This document shows, piece by piece, positions 8,320 to 17,081 of a DNA stretch of 64,000 bases (the stretch's first letter is position 1; each line of letters opens with the position of its first letter). The notes under the pieces are model-generated. The model was not told where the DNA came from and did no database searches. It saw only the letters and a list, made by a program, of their open reading frames with translations. The stretch comes from Marinithermus hydrothermalis DSM 14884 (lineage in GTDB: Bacteria > Deinococcota > Deinococci > Deinococcales > Marinithermaceae). A program made the translations under genes and the position numbers. The stretch is from contig NC_015387.1 in the NCBI RefSeq assembly GCF_000195335.1, positions 1,546,001-1,610,000 on the forward strand, read 5' to 3'.

Positions 8320-9479
8320 CGTCGAACCACCTCCCACAACGCGTAGGTGTAGGGCAGCGTTCCCAGGGCGAAGAGCCAAAGCGCCTGGGGCCAGCCGGGC
8401 GCGAGCAGCGCGCCCAGAGCGAACAGCACGCCGGCCAGGTACGCGGCGCGTTCGGGCAGCATCTCCTTGAGCATCGGCACCGGCTCCCGCCCCACCCGGG
8501 GCGCGTAGCGGTGCGTCCAGACCAAAAAGGGCAGGATCTTGTAGAGCATGCCGGTGGTGACGAGGCCCACAAACCCCAGGACGAACCAGGTGCCGGCAAC
8601 CAGCACGTTGCCCACGGCCAGGGCGCCCAGGGTCAACACCAAAAACCCCATCCCCGCCACGTAGTGGCGCACGCCGATATCCAGGGCGCGCCGGGTGCGC
8701 CGCTTCAGGATGCGCCACAGGTCCACCCCCCCAAGCCCCACCCCCACCGCGAGGAGCACGCCGCCCGTACGCTCCCCCAACGCGAGCCCCAGTAGCCCCA
8801 GGTTCACCGTCCAGAGCACAAGGCCCAGCACCTCCTCCCTCACCCCGTGCGCCAGGGTGAACATGGCGACGAGCTTGTGCCCCACCCCAAGGATCGCGAG
8901 AAGGAAAATCCCGCCTAGCCCCGCCAGAACGTGCCAAACGAGCCGTTCCGGGTCGTAAAACCCGTAGCGGGGGGCAAGGGCCTGCACCAGGCCCAGGACA
9001 GGGGTGAGCACGAGGTAGAAGGTGACCCAGGCCAGCGCCGTGGCCACCCGGTTCCACCGGGGGGCGCTAAGGAAAGTGAGGCCCATCTGGACCCCGAAGG
9101 TGAAGAGCGCCAGCAGCACGAGCCCGCCCCCAACGGCTACCCATTCCGGCCGCCCCGCGAGAAACCCCGCGGCCTCGAGGGGCACCCCCACGCCCCAAAG
9201 GAGCATCACCCCATACCCCAACCCCGGGCGGTACAAGGGCGCCTCGACGATCACAGGCACCAGCTGGTGCATGGCCCCCACGAGCACGCCTACCCCGAAC
9301 CCCAGGAGCAGGAGGTGCGCTGCCGCGAGCACAACGGGGTGGCGGTACGCGGAAAGCGCCTCGGGATTCAGGGCGAGCAGGGCCGCCCCCCACGCGAGCG
9401 CTAGGCTGGCTAAAAGGAAGAACCCGCCGGGAAGGGTGAGGGGCACCACGCGCGCCTGGGATGGGGTCGCGGCAAGCAT
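8316..9479 (-). CDS. polytopic His-rich membrane protein, heme-copper oxidase subunit I-like or NnrS-like
   Basis: A 387-residue integral membrane protein with about eleven or twelve helices. Helix-embedded histidines are striking: [56 protein letters not shown] and WTHRYAP. This pattern resembles stand-alone heme-copper-oxidase subunit I relatives and NnrS proteins, which bind haem and act in nitric-oxide metabolism or tolerance. I cannot assign a reaction. The ATG at 9479 is chosen as the first start just before the first helix; an upstream GTG at 9482 is equally possible. A 14-bp palindrome lies 37 bp upstream, between this gene and the divergent DUF2249 genes. Confidence 0.6.
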   Translation of the reverse strand: MLAATPSQARVVPLTLPGGFFLLASLALAWGAALLALNPEALSAYRHPVVLAAAHLLLLGFGVGVLVGAMHQLVPVIVEAPLYRPGLGYGVMLLWGVGVPLEAAGFLAGRPEWVAVGGGLVLLALFTFGVQMGLTFLSAPRWNRVATALAWVTFYLVLTPVLGLVQALAPRYGFYDPERLVWHVLAGLGGIFLLAILGVGHKLVAMFTLAHGVREEVLGLVLWTVNLGLLGLALGERTGGVLLAVGVGLGGVDLWRILKRRTRRALDIGVRHYVAGMGFLVLTLGALAVGNVLVAGTWFVLGFVGLVTTGMLYKILPFLVWTHRYAPRVGREPVPMLKEMLPERAAYLAGVLFALGALLAPGWPQALWLFALGTLPYTYALWEVVRR

Positions 9480-9515
9480 CACCCGGACCGTAAACCCAGG
9501 CTCTCCGGTCGGGCT

Positions 9516-9529
9516 ATGACCTAGGTCAT
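9516..9529. promoter_or_regulatory. palindromic operator in divergent intergenic region
   Basis: ATGACCTAGGTCAT is a perfect 14-bp palindrome between the divergent membrane-protein gene (start 9479) and the DUF2249 gene (start 9579). Its TGACC/GGTCA arms resemble sites of CRP/FNR-superfamily regulators of NO and denitrification genes, whose sites have TTGA-like and TCAA-like arms; it also shares half-sites with other palindromes in this window. Confidence 0.55.
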
Positions 9530-9578
9530 GGCGCACCGCCCCCCCAGCCCGGCATCCTGGGGCGCGGGAGGTGACCGA

Positions 9579-9809
9579 ATGACGCGCGAAACGGTGCTCG
9601 ACGTTCGCAAGATCCCGCCGCCCCAGCGGCACCCGCTCATCTTCGAGACCTTCGACGCCCTCGAGGCCGGCCAAGCCTTCGAGCTGGTGAACGACCACGA
9701 CCCCAAACCCCTCTACTACCAGTTCCAGGCCGAGCGCCCTGGCCGGTTCTCCTGGACCTACCTCGAGGCAGGCCCCACGGTCTGGCGGGCCCGCATCGAG
9801 AAGCGGTAA
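9579..9809 (+). CDS. small DUF2249 protein
   Basis: A 76-residue single-domain protein matching DUF2249: LDVRKIPPPQRHPLIFETFD, then GQAFELVNDHDPKPLYYQF and a C-terminal beta segment FSWTYLEAGPTVWRARI. DUF2249 occurs alone or fused to hemerythrin and DUF1858 domains in bacteria that handle NO and oxygen; biochemical function is not established. The ATG at 9579 is preferred over an upstream ATG at 9528 because it follows GGGAGGTGA and because the upstream one overlaps the palindromic operator. It is 11 nt before the next DUF2249 gene and both form one transcript. Confidence 0.82.
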   Translation: MTRETVLDVRKIPPPQRHPLIFETFDALEAGQAFELVNDHDPKPLYYQFQAERPGRFSWTYLEAGPTVWRARIEKR

Positions 9810-9820
9810 GGGAGGCCCCC

Positions 9821-10621
9821 GTGGTCCGGCCCGAGATGAAGGTCAGCGAGGTGCTCCAGCGGTGGCCCGAACTCCTCGAGGTCCTCGTAGAGGCCAGCCC
9901 CGCCTTTCGGCGGCTCCATAACCCCTTGTTGCGCCGGACCATGCCCCGCCTCGTGACCGTGGCCCAGGCCGCGCGCATCGCCGGGATGCCCCCCGAGACC
10001 CTCGTCTCCCAGCTGAACGCCGCCCTGGGCGTGGAGACCAAACCCATGGAGATGCCGATCGCAAGCGATTCCAAGCTCCACACCCCCCCACCCCCCTGGC
10101 TCCAAACCCCTGTGGGCGCGCACCTCGACGTGCGCCCCATCCTCGAGGCCGGCGAGGAACCCTTCCCCAAGATCATGGCCGCGGCCCGCACGGTGAAGCC
10201 GGGAGGACGGCTGGTGCTCGAGGCGCCCTTCGAGCCCCTGCCGCTCTACCGCGTGCTGGCCAAGCAAGGGTTCAGCGCTTGGTGCGAGCAGCTCGGGGCG
10301 CAGCACTACCGGGTGCACTTCTACCGAGAACCCCTTCCAACACAACCCGAACCCACGAGCTCCTCCTCCGAACCGCTCACCGAAGCGGACTGGCAGGCCC
10401 ACCACGCCGAGCTCACCGTGGACGCGTCCTGGGAACCGCCCCTGCCCATGCAGCGCATCCTGGAGGCCCTCGCGGCGCTCGAGCCGGGCCAGCGCCTTCT
10501 CGTCCATCACGTCCGCCGGCCCATTCACTTGCTCGCGCGGCTCGAGGCAGAGGGGTACCGGTACGCCCTGCGCGACCTTGGCCCTGGCCGGGTCGATCTC
10601 CTCATCGAGAAGCCCCGGTAA
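9821..10621 (+). CDS. DUF1858-DUF2249 fusion protein
   Basis: A 266-residue soluble protein. Residues 1-70 look like a DUF1858/ScdA_N-type helical domain (KVSEVLQRWPELLEVLVEASPAFRRL...MARIAGM-like segment), and two DUF2249-like segments follow: LDVRPILEAGEEPFPKIMAAARTVKPGGRLVLEAPF (split here as about 103-165) and a second one at about 188-266. ScdA_N domains occur in RIC proteins that repair Fe-S centres after NO or peroxide damage, and this gene sits with a SufT-like factor, which is why I infer a repair role. The GTG at 9821 follows GGGAGGCCCCC; an ATG at 9836 is possible. Confidence 0.7.
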   Translation: MVRPEMKVSEVLQRWPELLEVLVEASPAFRRLHNPLLRRTMPRLVTVAQAARIAGMPPETLVSQLNAALGVETKPMEMPIASDSKLHTPPPPWLQTPVGAHLDVRPILEAGEEPFPKIMAAARTVKPGGRLVLEAPFEPLPLYRVLAKQGFSAWCEQLGAQHYRVHFYREPLPTQPEPTSSSSEPLTEADWQAHHAELTVDASWEPPLPMQRILEALAALEPGQRLLVHHVRRPIHLLARLEAEGYRYALRDLGPGRVDLLIEKPR

Positions 10622-10665
10622 AACAGCTTCCCTCGCCTGGCCCAGGGGTGTGCTAGGCTTTCCCT

Positions 10666-11817
10666 ATGCGGTTCTTGACGGCAGGGGAGTCCCACGGTCC
10701 ACAACTCACCGGTGTCATTGAAGGCCTACCCGCCGGGCTTCCGCTCACCCCGGACGAGATCAACCCCTGGCTGGCCCGGCGGCAGGGCGGGTACGGGCGT
10801 GGCCGGCGCATGGTGATCGAGACCGACCGGGTGGAGATCCTGTCCGGCGTGCGGAACGGACGGACCACCGGCGCGCCGGTCACGCTCGTGATCCACAACG
10901 CCGACCACCGGAACTGGCAGGACATCATGGACCCCGCCCCAGGGTCCTGGCCCAGAAAACGCGCCCTGACCGCAGCCCGTCCTGGCCATGCGGACCTCGC
11001 GGGCGGTATCAAGTACGGACACAAGGACCTCCGGGACGTGCTCGAGCGCGCCTCCGCCCGGGAGACCGCGATGCGCGTCGCGGTGGGCGCGGTGGCGCAC
11101 CAACTCCTCGCGGCCTTCGGCGTGGAGAGCGCCGCGCACGTGGTGGGCCTCGGCGGGGTGTGGAGCCAGACCCCCTTCGACTGGTCGCGCACAGCGGAGA
11201 TCGAGGCAAGTCCCGTACGGGTCCTGGACAAGGAGGCCGAGGCCCGGATGATCGAGGCCATCGACCGCGCCAAAACAGCGGGGGACACGCTCGGCGGGGT
11301 GATCGAGGCCCGCTTCCGCGGCCTCGTGCCCGGCCTGGGCAGCCACGTGCACTGGGACCGGAAGCTCGACGGGCGCATCGCGCAGATGGTGATGTCCATC
11401 CCCGCGATCAAGGGCGTGGAGATCGGTACGGGGTTCGCGAACGCCATGCGGCCGGGCTCTGAGGTGCACGACCCCATCTACCGGGATGAGGCGCGGGGGT
11501 ACTACCGCAAGACGAACCGCGCGGGCGGCCTCGAGGGCGGCATGACCAACGGGGAGGAGCTCGTGGTGCGGGCCGCGCTCAAACCCATCGCGACCCTGAT
11601 GCGCCCCCTGCCCACGGTGGACGTCGTGACCCATGAGCCCGCCGACGCGGCCCGCGAGCGGTCCGACACCACCGCGGTGCCCGCCGCAAGCGTGATCCTA
11701 CAAGCGTGCGTGGGGATCGTCCTCGCCCAAGCGTACCTGGAGAAGTTCGGCGGGGACACCCTGGACGAGCTGGTCGAGCGGGTGGAGCGCTACAAAGCGC
11801 ACGTGCGGGCGTTCTGA
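10666..11817 (+). CDS. aroC: chorismate synthase
   Basis: A 383-residue FMN-dependent enzyme that turns 5-enolpyruvylshikimate-3-phosphate into chorismate, the last common step to aromatic amino acids. The signatures GESHGPQLTGVIEGLPAG at the start, GRGRRM-type region near residue 45, RPGHADLAGGIKYGHKDLRDVLERASARETA near 105-135 and GGLEGGMTNGEE near 287 are all present, and length is normal. A TAGGCT box lies six bases before the ATG, so the message is probably leaderless. It opens a four-gene shikimate operon; the stop overlaps the aroK start (TGATG with shared A). Confidence 0.97.
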   Translation: MRFLTAGESHGPQLTGVIEGLPAGLPLTPDEINPWLARRQGGYGRGRRMVIETDRVEILSGVRNGRTTGAPVTLVIHNADHRNWQDIMDPAPGSWPRKRALTAARPGHADLAGGIKYGHKDLRDVLERASARETAMRVAVGAVAHQLLAAFGVESAAHVVGLGGVWSQTPFDWSRTAEIEASPVRVLDKEAEARMIEAIDRAKTAGDTLGGVIEARFRGLVPGLGSHVHWDRKLDGRIAQMVMSIPAIKGVEIGTGFANAMRPGSEVHDPIYRDEARGYYRKTNRAGGLEGGMTNGEELVVRAALKPIATLMRPLPTVDVVTHEPADAARERSDTTAVPAASVILQACVGIVLAQAYLEKFGGDTLDELVERVERYKAHVRAF

Positions 11818-12368
11818 TGCGCATCGAGGTGCCTCGTCCCACCACGTGGGTGGCCCTCACCGGGTTCATGGGTGTGGGCAAGACGCGCATCGGACGCGAG
11901 CTCGCCCAGGAGTTGATGCTGCACTTCATCGATCTGGACCGGTACATTGAGCGCGAAACCGGCCTCAGCATCCCCGACATCTTCCGGTACCTGGGGGAGG
12001 CCACCTTCCGCCGCCTGGAGGCGGAGGCCGTCGCGGAGGTCGCGTCCAAACCCTACCTGGTGGTCGCGCTGGGGGGCGGGACCTTCGTGAACCCGGAAAA
12101 CCGCCGCATCCTCCTGGCTCGAGGCCCGGTGGTCGCCCTCTGGGCCAGCCCGGAGACCATCTACGAGCGGGTGCGCCGCCGCCCCGGCAAGCGCCCGCTG
12201 CTCGCGGGCGAAGCGCCCCTCGAACGCATCCGGAAGCTGCTCGCGGAGCGTGAGGCCGCCTACCGCGAAGCGCCCATCCACGCCTCGACGGACCAGCGCG
12301 CCTCGCGCGAGGTGGTCCAGGAGATCATCGAGAAGCTCTGGAGGTGGCGTGAAGCTCAAGGTACGTGA
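11817..12368 (+). CDS. aroK: shikimate kinase
   Basis: A 183-residue kinase that phosphorylates shikimate at the 3-hydroxyl. The P-loop GFMGVGKTRIG is near residues 16-26, the shikimate-binding DLDRYIERETG near 40-50, GGGTF in the Walker B/loop region near 84, and RPLL in the lid near 125. It starts at ATG 11817, whose A is the last base of the aroC stop, and overlaps aroB by 20 nt, so translation is likely coupled along the operon. Confidence 0.95.
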   Translation: MRIEVPRPTTWVALTGFMGVGKTRIGRELAQELMLHFIDLDRYIERETGLSIPDIFRYLGEATFRRLEAEAVAEVASKPYLVVALGGGTFVNPENRRILLARGPVVALWASPETIYERVRRRPGKRPLLAGEAPLERIRKLLAEREAAYREAPIHASTDQRASREVVQEIIEKLWRWREAQGT

Positions 12369-13377
12369 ACCGCCCTACACCGTACACATCGGCCGCGACC
12401 TCCTGCGCGAAGCGCAAATCTCGGCCCGGCCCGGCCCCAAGGCGCTGCTGTATGACCGCGCGGTCGAGGCCTTCGCACTCAAGGTCGCCGCCGCCCTCGA
12501 GATCCCCCACCGTCTCGGCATCCCGGGCGGGGAGGCGGCCAAGACCCTGGAAGGCTACCGCGCCGTCCTCTCGTGGCTCGCTGGGCTCGGCGTGCCGCGC
12601 GACGCGACGCTGTACGTCGTGGGGGGCGGCACGCTCACCGACCTGGGGGGGTTCGTCGCCGCCACCTACCTGCGGGGCATTGCGTACGTCTCGTGGCCCA
12701 CCACCACCCTCGCCGTGGTGGACGCCAGCGTGGGCGGCAAGACCGGGATCAACCTCCCCGAGGGCAAGAACCTCGTCGGCGCGTTCCACGCCCCCGCCGC
12801 CGTGTACGCCGACCTCGAGGCCCTCCGCACCCTGCCCCCCCACACCTTCAAGGAAGGCCTGGTCGAGGCCTTCAAGCACGGCCTGATCGCGGGGGAGCGG
12901 GCCCTCCTCGAGCCCTTCGCCCTCTCCCCCACCCACCCCGAGCTCGGGGCCTACCTGGCGCGAGCCGTCGCGGTCAAGATCCGGGTAGTGGAGGCGGACT
13001 ACGCCGAGCGCGGCGAACGGCGGAAGCTGAACCTGGGGCACACCCTGGCCCACGCCCTCGAGGCCGCCACCCAACACGCCTTCTCCCACGGGGAGGCCGT
13101 GGCGTACGGCCTCCTGTACGCCGCCCTGCTGGGGCGCGCGCTGGGCGGCGCGGACCTGACCGGTGCGGCCGCGCGGCTTCTGGCGTGGCTCGAGCCGCGG
13201 CCCTTCCCGGACCTCGCCTGGGAGGCGCTCGAGCCCTTCCTGGCGCGGGACAAAAAGAAGCGGGGTGGGGAGGTGCACTGGGTGGTGCCCCTCGCATTGG
13301 GTAAGCTGGTGGTGCGTCCGGTAGAACGCCGTGTGCTCGAGAGGACCTACCGCGAGTTTTTGGAGGTGGTGCGGTGA
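12349..13377 (+). CDS. aroB: 3-dehydroquinate synthase
   Basis: A 342-residue NAD- and metal-dependent enzyme that cyclises DAHP into 3-dehydroquinate. Visible motifs are [21 protein letters not shown] (NAD binding, near 89-110), [20 protein letters not shown] (near 119-138), the metal-site [11 protein letters not shown] (E, near 170), [11 protein letters not shown] (H, near 228) and [10 protein letters not shown] (H, near 245). GTG 12349 follows GGAGGTGG inside the end of aroK. The gene is very rich in CTCGAG: I count seven copies in its 1029 bp. Confidence 0.96.
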   Translation: MKLKVREPPYTVHIGRDLLREAQISARPGPKALLYDRAVEAFALKVAAALEIPHRLGIPGGEAAKTLEGYRAVLSWLAGLGVPRDATLYVVGGGTLTDLGGFVAATYLRGIAYVSWPTTTLAVVDASVGGKTGINLPEGKNLVGAFHAPAAVYADLEALRTLPPHTFKEGLVEAFKHGLIAGERALLEPFALSPTHPELGAYLARAVAVKIRVVEADYAERGERRKLNLGHTLAHALEAATQHAFSHGEAVAYGLLYAALLGRALGGADLTGAAARLLAWLEPRPFPDLAWEALEPFLARDKKKRGGEVHWVVPLALGKLVVRPVERRVLERTYREFLEVVR

Positions 13378-13817
13378 TTCTCGTGTTGAACGGACCGAAC
13401 CTGAACCTGCTGGGCACCCGGGAACCCGAGGTGTACGGGCGCCTCACACTGGAGGAGCTCGAGGACCGGATCGAGGCGTGGGGGGCGGAGCTGGGGTTGA
13501 GCGTCGTGTGCCGCCAATCCAACCACGAGGGCACCCTGATCGAGTGGGTGCAGCGGGCCGAAGGGGAGGGGTTTTTGGGGATCGTGATGAACCCGGGGGC
13601 GTTGACGCACTACTCGTACGCCCTCTACGACGCGATCCGTGCCCAGCCGCTGCCGGTGGTGGAGGTGCACCTCTCGAACATCCACGCGCGCGAGGCGTTC
13701 CGGCGCACCTCGGTGACGGCCGCGGCGTGCGTGGGGTCCATCAGCGGGTTGGGGCCCCTGGGGTACCGGTACGCCCTGGAGTTCCTCGCGGAACGCGTCG
13801 GAGCCCAGCAGCCGTGA
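13374..13817 (+). CDS. aroQ: 3-dehydroquinate dehydratase, type II
   Basis: A 147-residue dodecameric-type dehydratase making 3-dehydroshikimate. The opening [21 protein letters not shown] contains the catalytic tyrosine and arginine region, [15 protein letters not shown] the glutamate loop, [16 protein letters not shown] the substrate-binding Asn, and [18 protein letters not shown] the catalytic histidine. The GTG start overlaps the aroB stop (GTGA) and its stop overlaps the next start in the same manner. With aroC, aroK and aroB it supplies four of the seven shikimate steps from one transcript. Confidence 0.96.
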   Translation: MILVLNGPNLNLLGTREPEVYGRLTLEELEDRIEAWGAELGLSVVCRQSNHEGTLIEWVQRAEGEGFLGIVMNPGALTHYSYALYDAIRAQPLPVVEVHLSNIHAREAFRRTSVTAAACVGSISGLGPLGYRYALEFLAERVGAQQP

Positions 13818-14455
13818 AGGCCCGGAGCGACGCCCTCCTCAAGCCCGCGCAGGCCCGCTACCTGGAGGGCCTGTTGCCCGAGCGGGACCCGGTAGCTCGC
13901 GCGATCGAGGCGCACGCCCGCGCGCACGGCGTGCCCATCGTGGACCCTGAGGTCGGGGTGTTCCTCTACATCGCGGCCCGCAGCGCGGGGGTTCGGCGGG
14001 CCCTGGAGATCGGTACCGCCACCGGGTACTCCGCCCTATGGATCGCGCGGGCGCTGCCCCCCGAGGGACGGCTCGTCACGATCGATATCGACCCTGAGCG
14101 TCAGGCCTTCGCCCGGGAACGTTGGCAGGAGGCCGGGGTCTCGGAGCGGGTCGAGACCCGGCTGGGCCCGGCCCTCGAGGTCCTCCCCACGCTCCAGGGG
14201 CCGTTCGACCTGCTCTTTATCGACGCGGTGAAGCAGGAGTACCGCGCGTACCTCGAGCGGGCGCTGCCCTTGTTGCAGCCGGGCGCGGTGGTGCTGGCGG
14301 ACAACGTGCTTTGGAAGGGCCGGATCGCCGAGGGGCGGCGCGACGCGGAGACGGAGGCCTTGCGGGCGTTCAACGCCTTCGTAACCCGCCACCCGCGGCT
14401 GACCGCCCTCCTGCTTCCGATCGGGGACGGGCTCCTCTACGCCATAGTCCACTAG
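13814..14455 (+). CDS. class I SAM-dependent O-methyltransferase
   Basis: A 213-residue methyltransferase of the catechol/caffeoyl-CoA O-methyltransferase-like family (methyltransf_3). The SAM-binding [20 protein letters not shown] is near residues 58-77, the acidic loop TIDIDPER near 86, [12 protein letters not shown] near 133 and [12 protein letters not shown] near 157, giving the metal-binding Asp/Asn residues of this family. The GTG overlaps the aroQ stop, so it is the last gene of the shikimate operon; acceptor substrate is unknown and the link to aromatic metabolism is only positional. The IS element begins 45 bp after its stop. Confidence 0.88.
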   Translation: MKARSDALLKPAQARYLEGLLPERDPVARAIEAHARAHGVPIVDPEVGVFLYIAARSAGVRRALEIGTATGYSALWIARALPPEGRLVTIDIDPERQAFARERWQEAGVSERVETRLGPALEVLPTLQGPFDLLFIDAVKQEYRAYLERALPLLQPGAVVLADNVLWKGRIAEGRRDAETEALRAFNAFVTRHPRLTALLLPIGDGLLYAIVH

Positions 14456-14500
14456 CGCGGATCGCACGACCGAGGCCCAACCCGGTATGAACCCGGACAG

Positions 14501-15614
14501 ACACATGTGAGACCGAATCGATAAGAATGTGGGGACCACTCCAGGAGAGAGGAGGTCCCCACGGATGCAGCTTACCACGGTTGGCCGAGAGGTGTGGAGA
14601 GGGGCGAGGAAGGCCCAACAACTCACCGAAGCAGGGGCCGGCGACCCCAGGGTCCAGGCCCGCGTGCGAAAGCTCAAACAGGTCGCGGCGTTCAGGGAAC
14701 ACGGGGTGGACCGGCCCGAAATCCAGGAGCTGGTGGGGATCAGCCGGGCCACCTACTACCGTTGGAGAAAGAGGCTCAAGGCGGAGGGGCTCAAAGGGCT
14801 GGCCCCGAAACCCAAGAGGCCCAAGCGTCTACGACAGAAGGTTTACTGGACCCCAACGCTGCTGATCGAGATTGAAGCCCTGAGGAAACAAAACCCCACC
14901 TGGGGGCGCTGGCCGATCTGGCTGAGCTTGAGGAGGCAAGGCTTTGAGGTCAGCGAGCGCACCGTGGGGCGGATCCTGGCCTACCTGGAGGCGCACGGCC
15001 GGGTGGAAAGGGTAGCCGCCTTTCTGGCGCGGGCCCGGCGGGGAAAGGTAAAGAGGAAGACCCGGCGCCCCTACGCCCAGAAAAAGCCCAAGGGGTACGA
15101 GGTCCACCACCCTGGGGACCTTATCCAGGTAGATACCCTGACCGTGACCTTGGGCCCTGGGGAGACGATCAAGCACTTCTCGGCCGTCGACCTCTTCACA
15201 CGTTTCTCCCTTGCGGAACTCCACACCAAAGCCACGGCCAACCTGGCGGCCAGCTTCCTGGCTCACCGGGTTGCGCAAGCCCCCTTCCCCGTCAAAGCCA
15301 TTCAGGTTGACGGCGGAAGTGAGTTCATGGCCGAGTTTGAAGAGACCTGCCAACGCCTGGGCCTGCAGCTTTTCGTGCTGCCGCCCAAAAGCCCCAAGCT
15401 GAACGGGCACGTGGAGCGGATGCAGCGGACCTTTAGGGATGAGTTCTACACCCGACCCCTGCCGTCGAAGATCCCCGAGCTTCAACAAAAACTCGACGCC
15501 TACCTGGACCACTACAACCGAAGGAGACCGCACCGGGCCCTAAACGGTCTGGCTCCCCTGGAGTTCCTGGCTATGATGCAAGAGGAGCCGGTCCCCAGGG
15601 AGTCTCAGATGTGT
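14501..15614 (+). mobile_element. IS481-like insertion sequence
   Basis: An approximately 1.1-kb element with one transposase gene. Imperfect terminal inverted repeats are visible: ACACATGTGAGAC at 14501-14513 and, on the other strand, ACACATCTGAGAC read inward from 15614, 12 of 13 identical. I could not identify a target duplication, so the outer limits may be off by a few bases. It is wedged between the aromatic operon and the tRNA-Asp promoter. IS481 family ends often start with TGT or TG followed by GA, as here. Confidence 0.8.
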
Positions 15615-15635
15615 TGGCCGACCACACGGTATTGA
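14565..15635 (+). CDS. IS481-family transposase
   Basis: A 356-residue DDE transposase. An N-terminal helix-turn-helix region (about residues 30-75, VDRPEIQELVGISRATYYRWRKRL) is followed by an HTH_32-like segment and an rve integrase core with D in QVDTLTV (about 187), D in QVDGGSEF (about 246) and E in NGHVERMQ (about 283), with NRRRPHRALNGLAPLEFL near the C-terminus. The gene appears intact. The ATG at 14565 follows GAGAGAGGAGG. Its final seven or so codons and its TGA lie outside the right inverted repeat, so the flanking DNA supplies the stop. Sequence use is less CTCGAG-rich than in the neighbours, consistent with mobility. Confidence 0.9.
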   Translation: MQLTTVGREVWRGARKAQQLTEAGAGDPRVQARVRKLKQVAAFREHGVDRPEIQELVGISRATYYRWRKRLKAEGLKGLAPKPKRPKRLRQKVYWTPTLLIEIEALRKQNPTWGRWPIWLSLRRQGFEVSERTVGRILAYLEAHGRVERVAAFLARARRGKVKRKTRRPYAQKKPKGYEVHHPGDLIQVDTLTVTLGPGETIKHFSAVDLFTRFSLAELHTKATANLAASFLAHRVAQAPFPVKAIQVDGGSEFMAEFEETCQRLGLQLFVLPPKSPKLNGHVERMQRTFRDEFYTRPLPSKIPELQQKLDAYLDHYNRRRPHRALNGLAPLEFLAMMQEEPVPRESQMCWPTTRY

Positions 15636-15661
15636 CGCGAGGCGGGGGCACGCCCTATACT
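15632..15661 (+). promoter_or_regulatory. promoter of tRNA-Asp
   Basis: TTGACG (15632-15637), an 18-bp spacer and TATACT (15656-15661), 14 nt before the mature tRNA. The transposase TGA stop is formed inside the -35 box. Confidence 0.8.
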
Positions 15662-15675
15662 TCCCTCGGTGGCAG

Positions 15676-15752
15676 GGCCCCGTGGTGTAGTTGGTTAACA
15701 CACCCGCCTGTCACGTGGGAGATCGCGGGTTCAAGTCCCGTCGGGGCCGCCA
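15676..15752 (+). tRNA. tRNA-Asp (GTC)
   Basis: A complete 77-nt cloverleaf: acceptor GGCCCCG/CGGGGCC, discriminator G, encoded CCA at 15750-15752, anticodon loop CTGTCAC (anticodon GTC) on a CCCGC/GTGGG stem, and the T-loop GGGTTCAAGTCCC. The anticodon and G73 discriminator fit aspartate. Confidence 0.97.
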
Positions 15753-15757
15753 ATCCA

Positions 15758-15791
15758 CCCCCCTCCCTAGCGGAGGGGGGTCGCTATTTTT
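15758..15791. terminator. terminator between tRNA-Asp and glcF-like gene
   Basis: CCCCCCTCC (15758-15766) pairs with GGAGGGGGG (15772-15780) over a 5-nt loop, followed on the plus strand by TCGCTATTTTT. It ends the tRNA transcript and, as the converging gene stops at 15784, may also work on the minus strand. Confidence 0.85.
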
Positions 15792-17061
15792 CGGAACGCT
15801 GTTCCTGAAGCGCCGCCCACACCACCTCCGAAAGGTGGCGCACCTTCAGGCCGGGCGCGTGCCGGCGCGCGCCCAGGTCCAGCTGCAACAAGCACCCCGG
15901 GTTCTCCACCGTGAGCACCTCGGCCCCACTCTCCTTGACCCGCTGCATCTTAGCCTCGAGCAACCGCATGGAGGTCTCGGTGTGCGTCAGGTTATACACG
16001 CCCGCCGAACCGCAGCAGTCCATCTCCCCCACAAGGGGCCGGTAGTCCGCGATCTCGGCCAGGACCGCGCGGGGCTCGCGGTACACTCCCTGGGCGTGGC
16101 AGGCGTGGCAGGCCTGCTGGTGCGTGGTGGCGAAGGGAAAGCGCACCCCTTCGGGCAGCCCCGCGCGCCGCAGGAACTCACTGAACATCACGGTGCGCGC
16201 CCGCACCCGCTCGGCGAGCGGCCCGTAGACCGGGTCGTCCTTGAAGTGCCGCGCGTACTTCTTGAGCTCCGCGCCGCACGCGGCGCAGTCCGTGAGGATG
16301 TAGTCCACCTCGAGGCGGCCGTAGTACTCGAGGTTCCGCTTCGCGAGGGCCTCGAACCCCTCGAGGTCGCCCTCCTCGATGTGGGGCGCGCCGCAGCAGG
16401 TGGTCTCGCGGGGGATCTCTACCGCGTACCCCGCGCGCCGTACGACCTCGACCGTGGCCCGCGAGGCCTCGGAGAAGACCAGGTTCATGACGCAGCCCAG
16501 GAAGAACGCTACGGTACCCCGCTCCTCCCCCACCGCCGGGAGGCGGCGCGGGTAGGTGAGGCGGAGCGCCAGGTGGATCGGGCGTTCCGGGAGGAGGGCC
16601 TCGGCGAACTGCAACTTTCCCAGGCCCAGCCGCTCGAGCAGGCGCGTGCGGCGCACGAGGCGCTGCAGGCCGAGCCGCTGGTACAGCACGAGCAGGAGGT
16701 TCGCGAGGTCCACGAGCCACGGGTAGTGGAAGAAAGCGAGGGCCCACTTGACGAGGGGGTTCGCGGGCCGGCCCGCCTGCAGGGTGACGCGCGCATCGAG
16801 GGCCGCCTCACCAGGCCGGACCCCCATGGGGCAGACGCTCTGGCAGGCGCGGCAATCCAGGCAGTCGTACGCGGCCTCGAGGACCGCCGCCCGGTCGTTC
16901 ACCTGCCCCTGGGCGTAGGCCGCGTACAGCATGACGCGGCCGCGCGGGCTTTGAATCTCGAGGCCGGTCTCGCGGTACGTGGGGCACACGGAAAGACAGA
17001 GGCCGCAGCGCACGCAAGCCTCCGCGTCCCGTACCAACTGCTCGGGGTCGAGGCGGGGCAT
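15784..17061 (-). CDS. glcF: GlcF-like (Fe-S)-binding oxidoreductase subunit
   Basis: A 425-residue cytoplasmic protein with two [4Fe-4S] motifs near the N-terminus (CVRCGLCLSVCP about 16-27, CLDCRACQSVCP about 67-78) and two CCG domains (TTCCGAPH near 221, DCCGSAGVYNL near 350). This is the architecture of the iron-sulfur subunit of glycolate oxidase and related lactate/glycerol-3-phosphate oxidoreductases that feed electrons to quinones. The flavin subunits (GlcD/GlcE) are not adjacent, so the substrate is inferred only. TATACT lies ten bases before the ATG. The following rhodanese gene upstream of it is separated by 20 nt and is probably in the same direction and transcript. Confidence 0.85.
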   Translation of the reverse strand: MPRLDPEQLVRDAEACVRCGLCLSVCPTYRETGLEIQSPRGRVMLYAAYAQGQVNDRAAVLEAAYDCLDCRACQSVCPMGVRPGEAALDARVTLQAGRPANPLVKWALAFFHYPWLVDLANLLLVLYQRLGLQRLVRRTRLLERLGLGKLQFAEALLPERPIHLALRLTYPRRLPAVGEERGTVAFFLGCVMNLVFSEASRATVEVVRRAGYAVEIPRETTCCGAPHIEEGDLEGFEALAKRNLEYYGRLEVDYILTDCAACGAELKKYARHFKDDPVYGPLAERVRARTVMFSEFLRRAGLPEGVRFPFATTHQQACHACHAQGVYREPRAVLAEIADYRPLVGEMDCCGSAGVYNLTHTETSMRLLEAKMQRVKESGAEVLTVENPGCLLQLDLGARRHAPGLKVRHLSEVVWAALQEQRSEK

Positions 17062-17081
17062 GGTAGACCCAAGTATACCGG

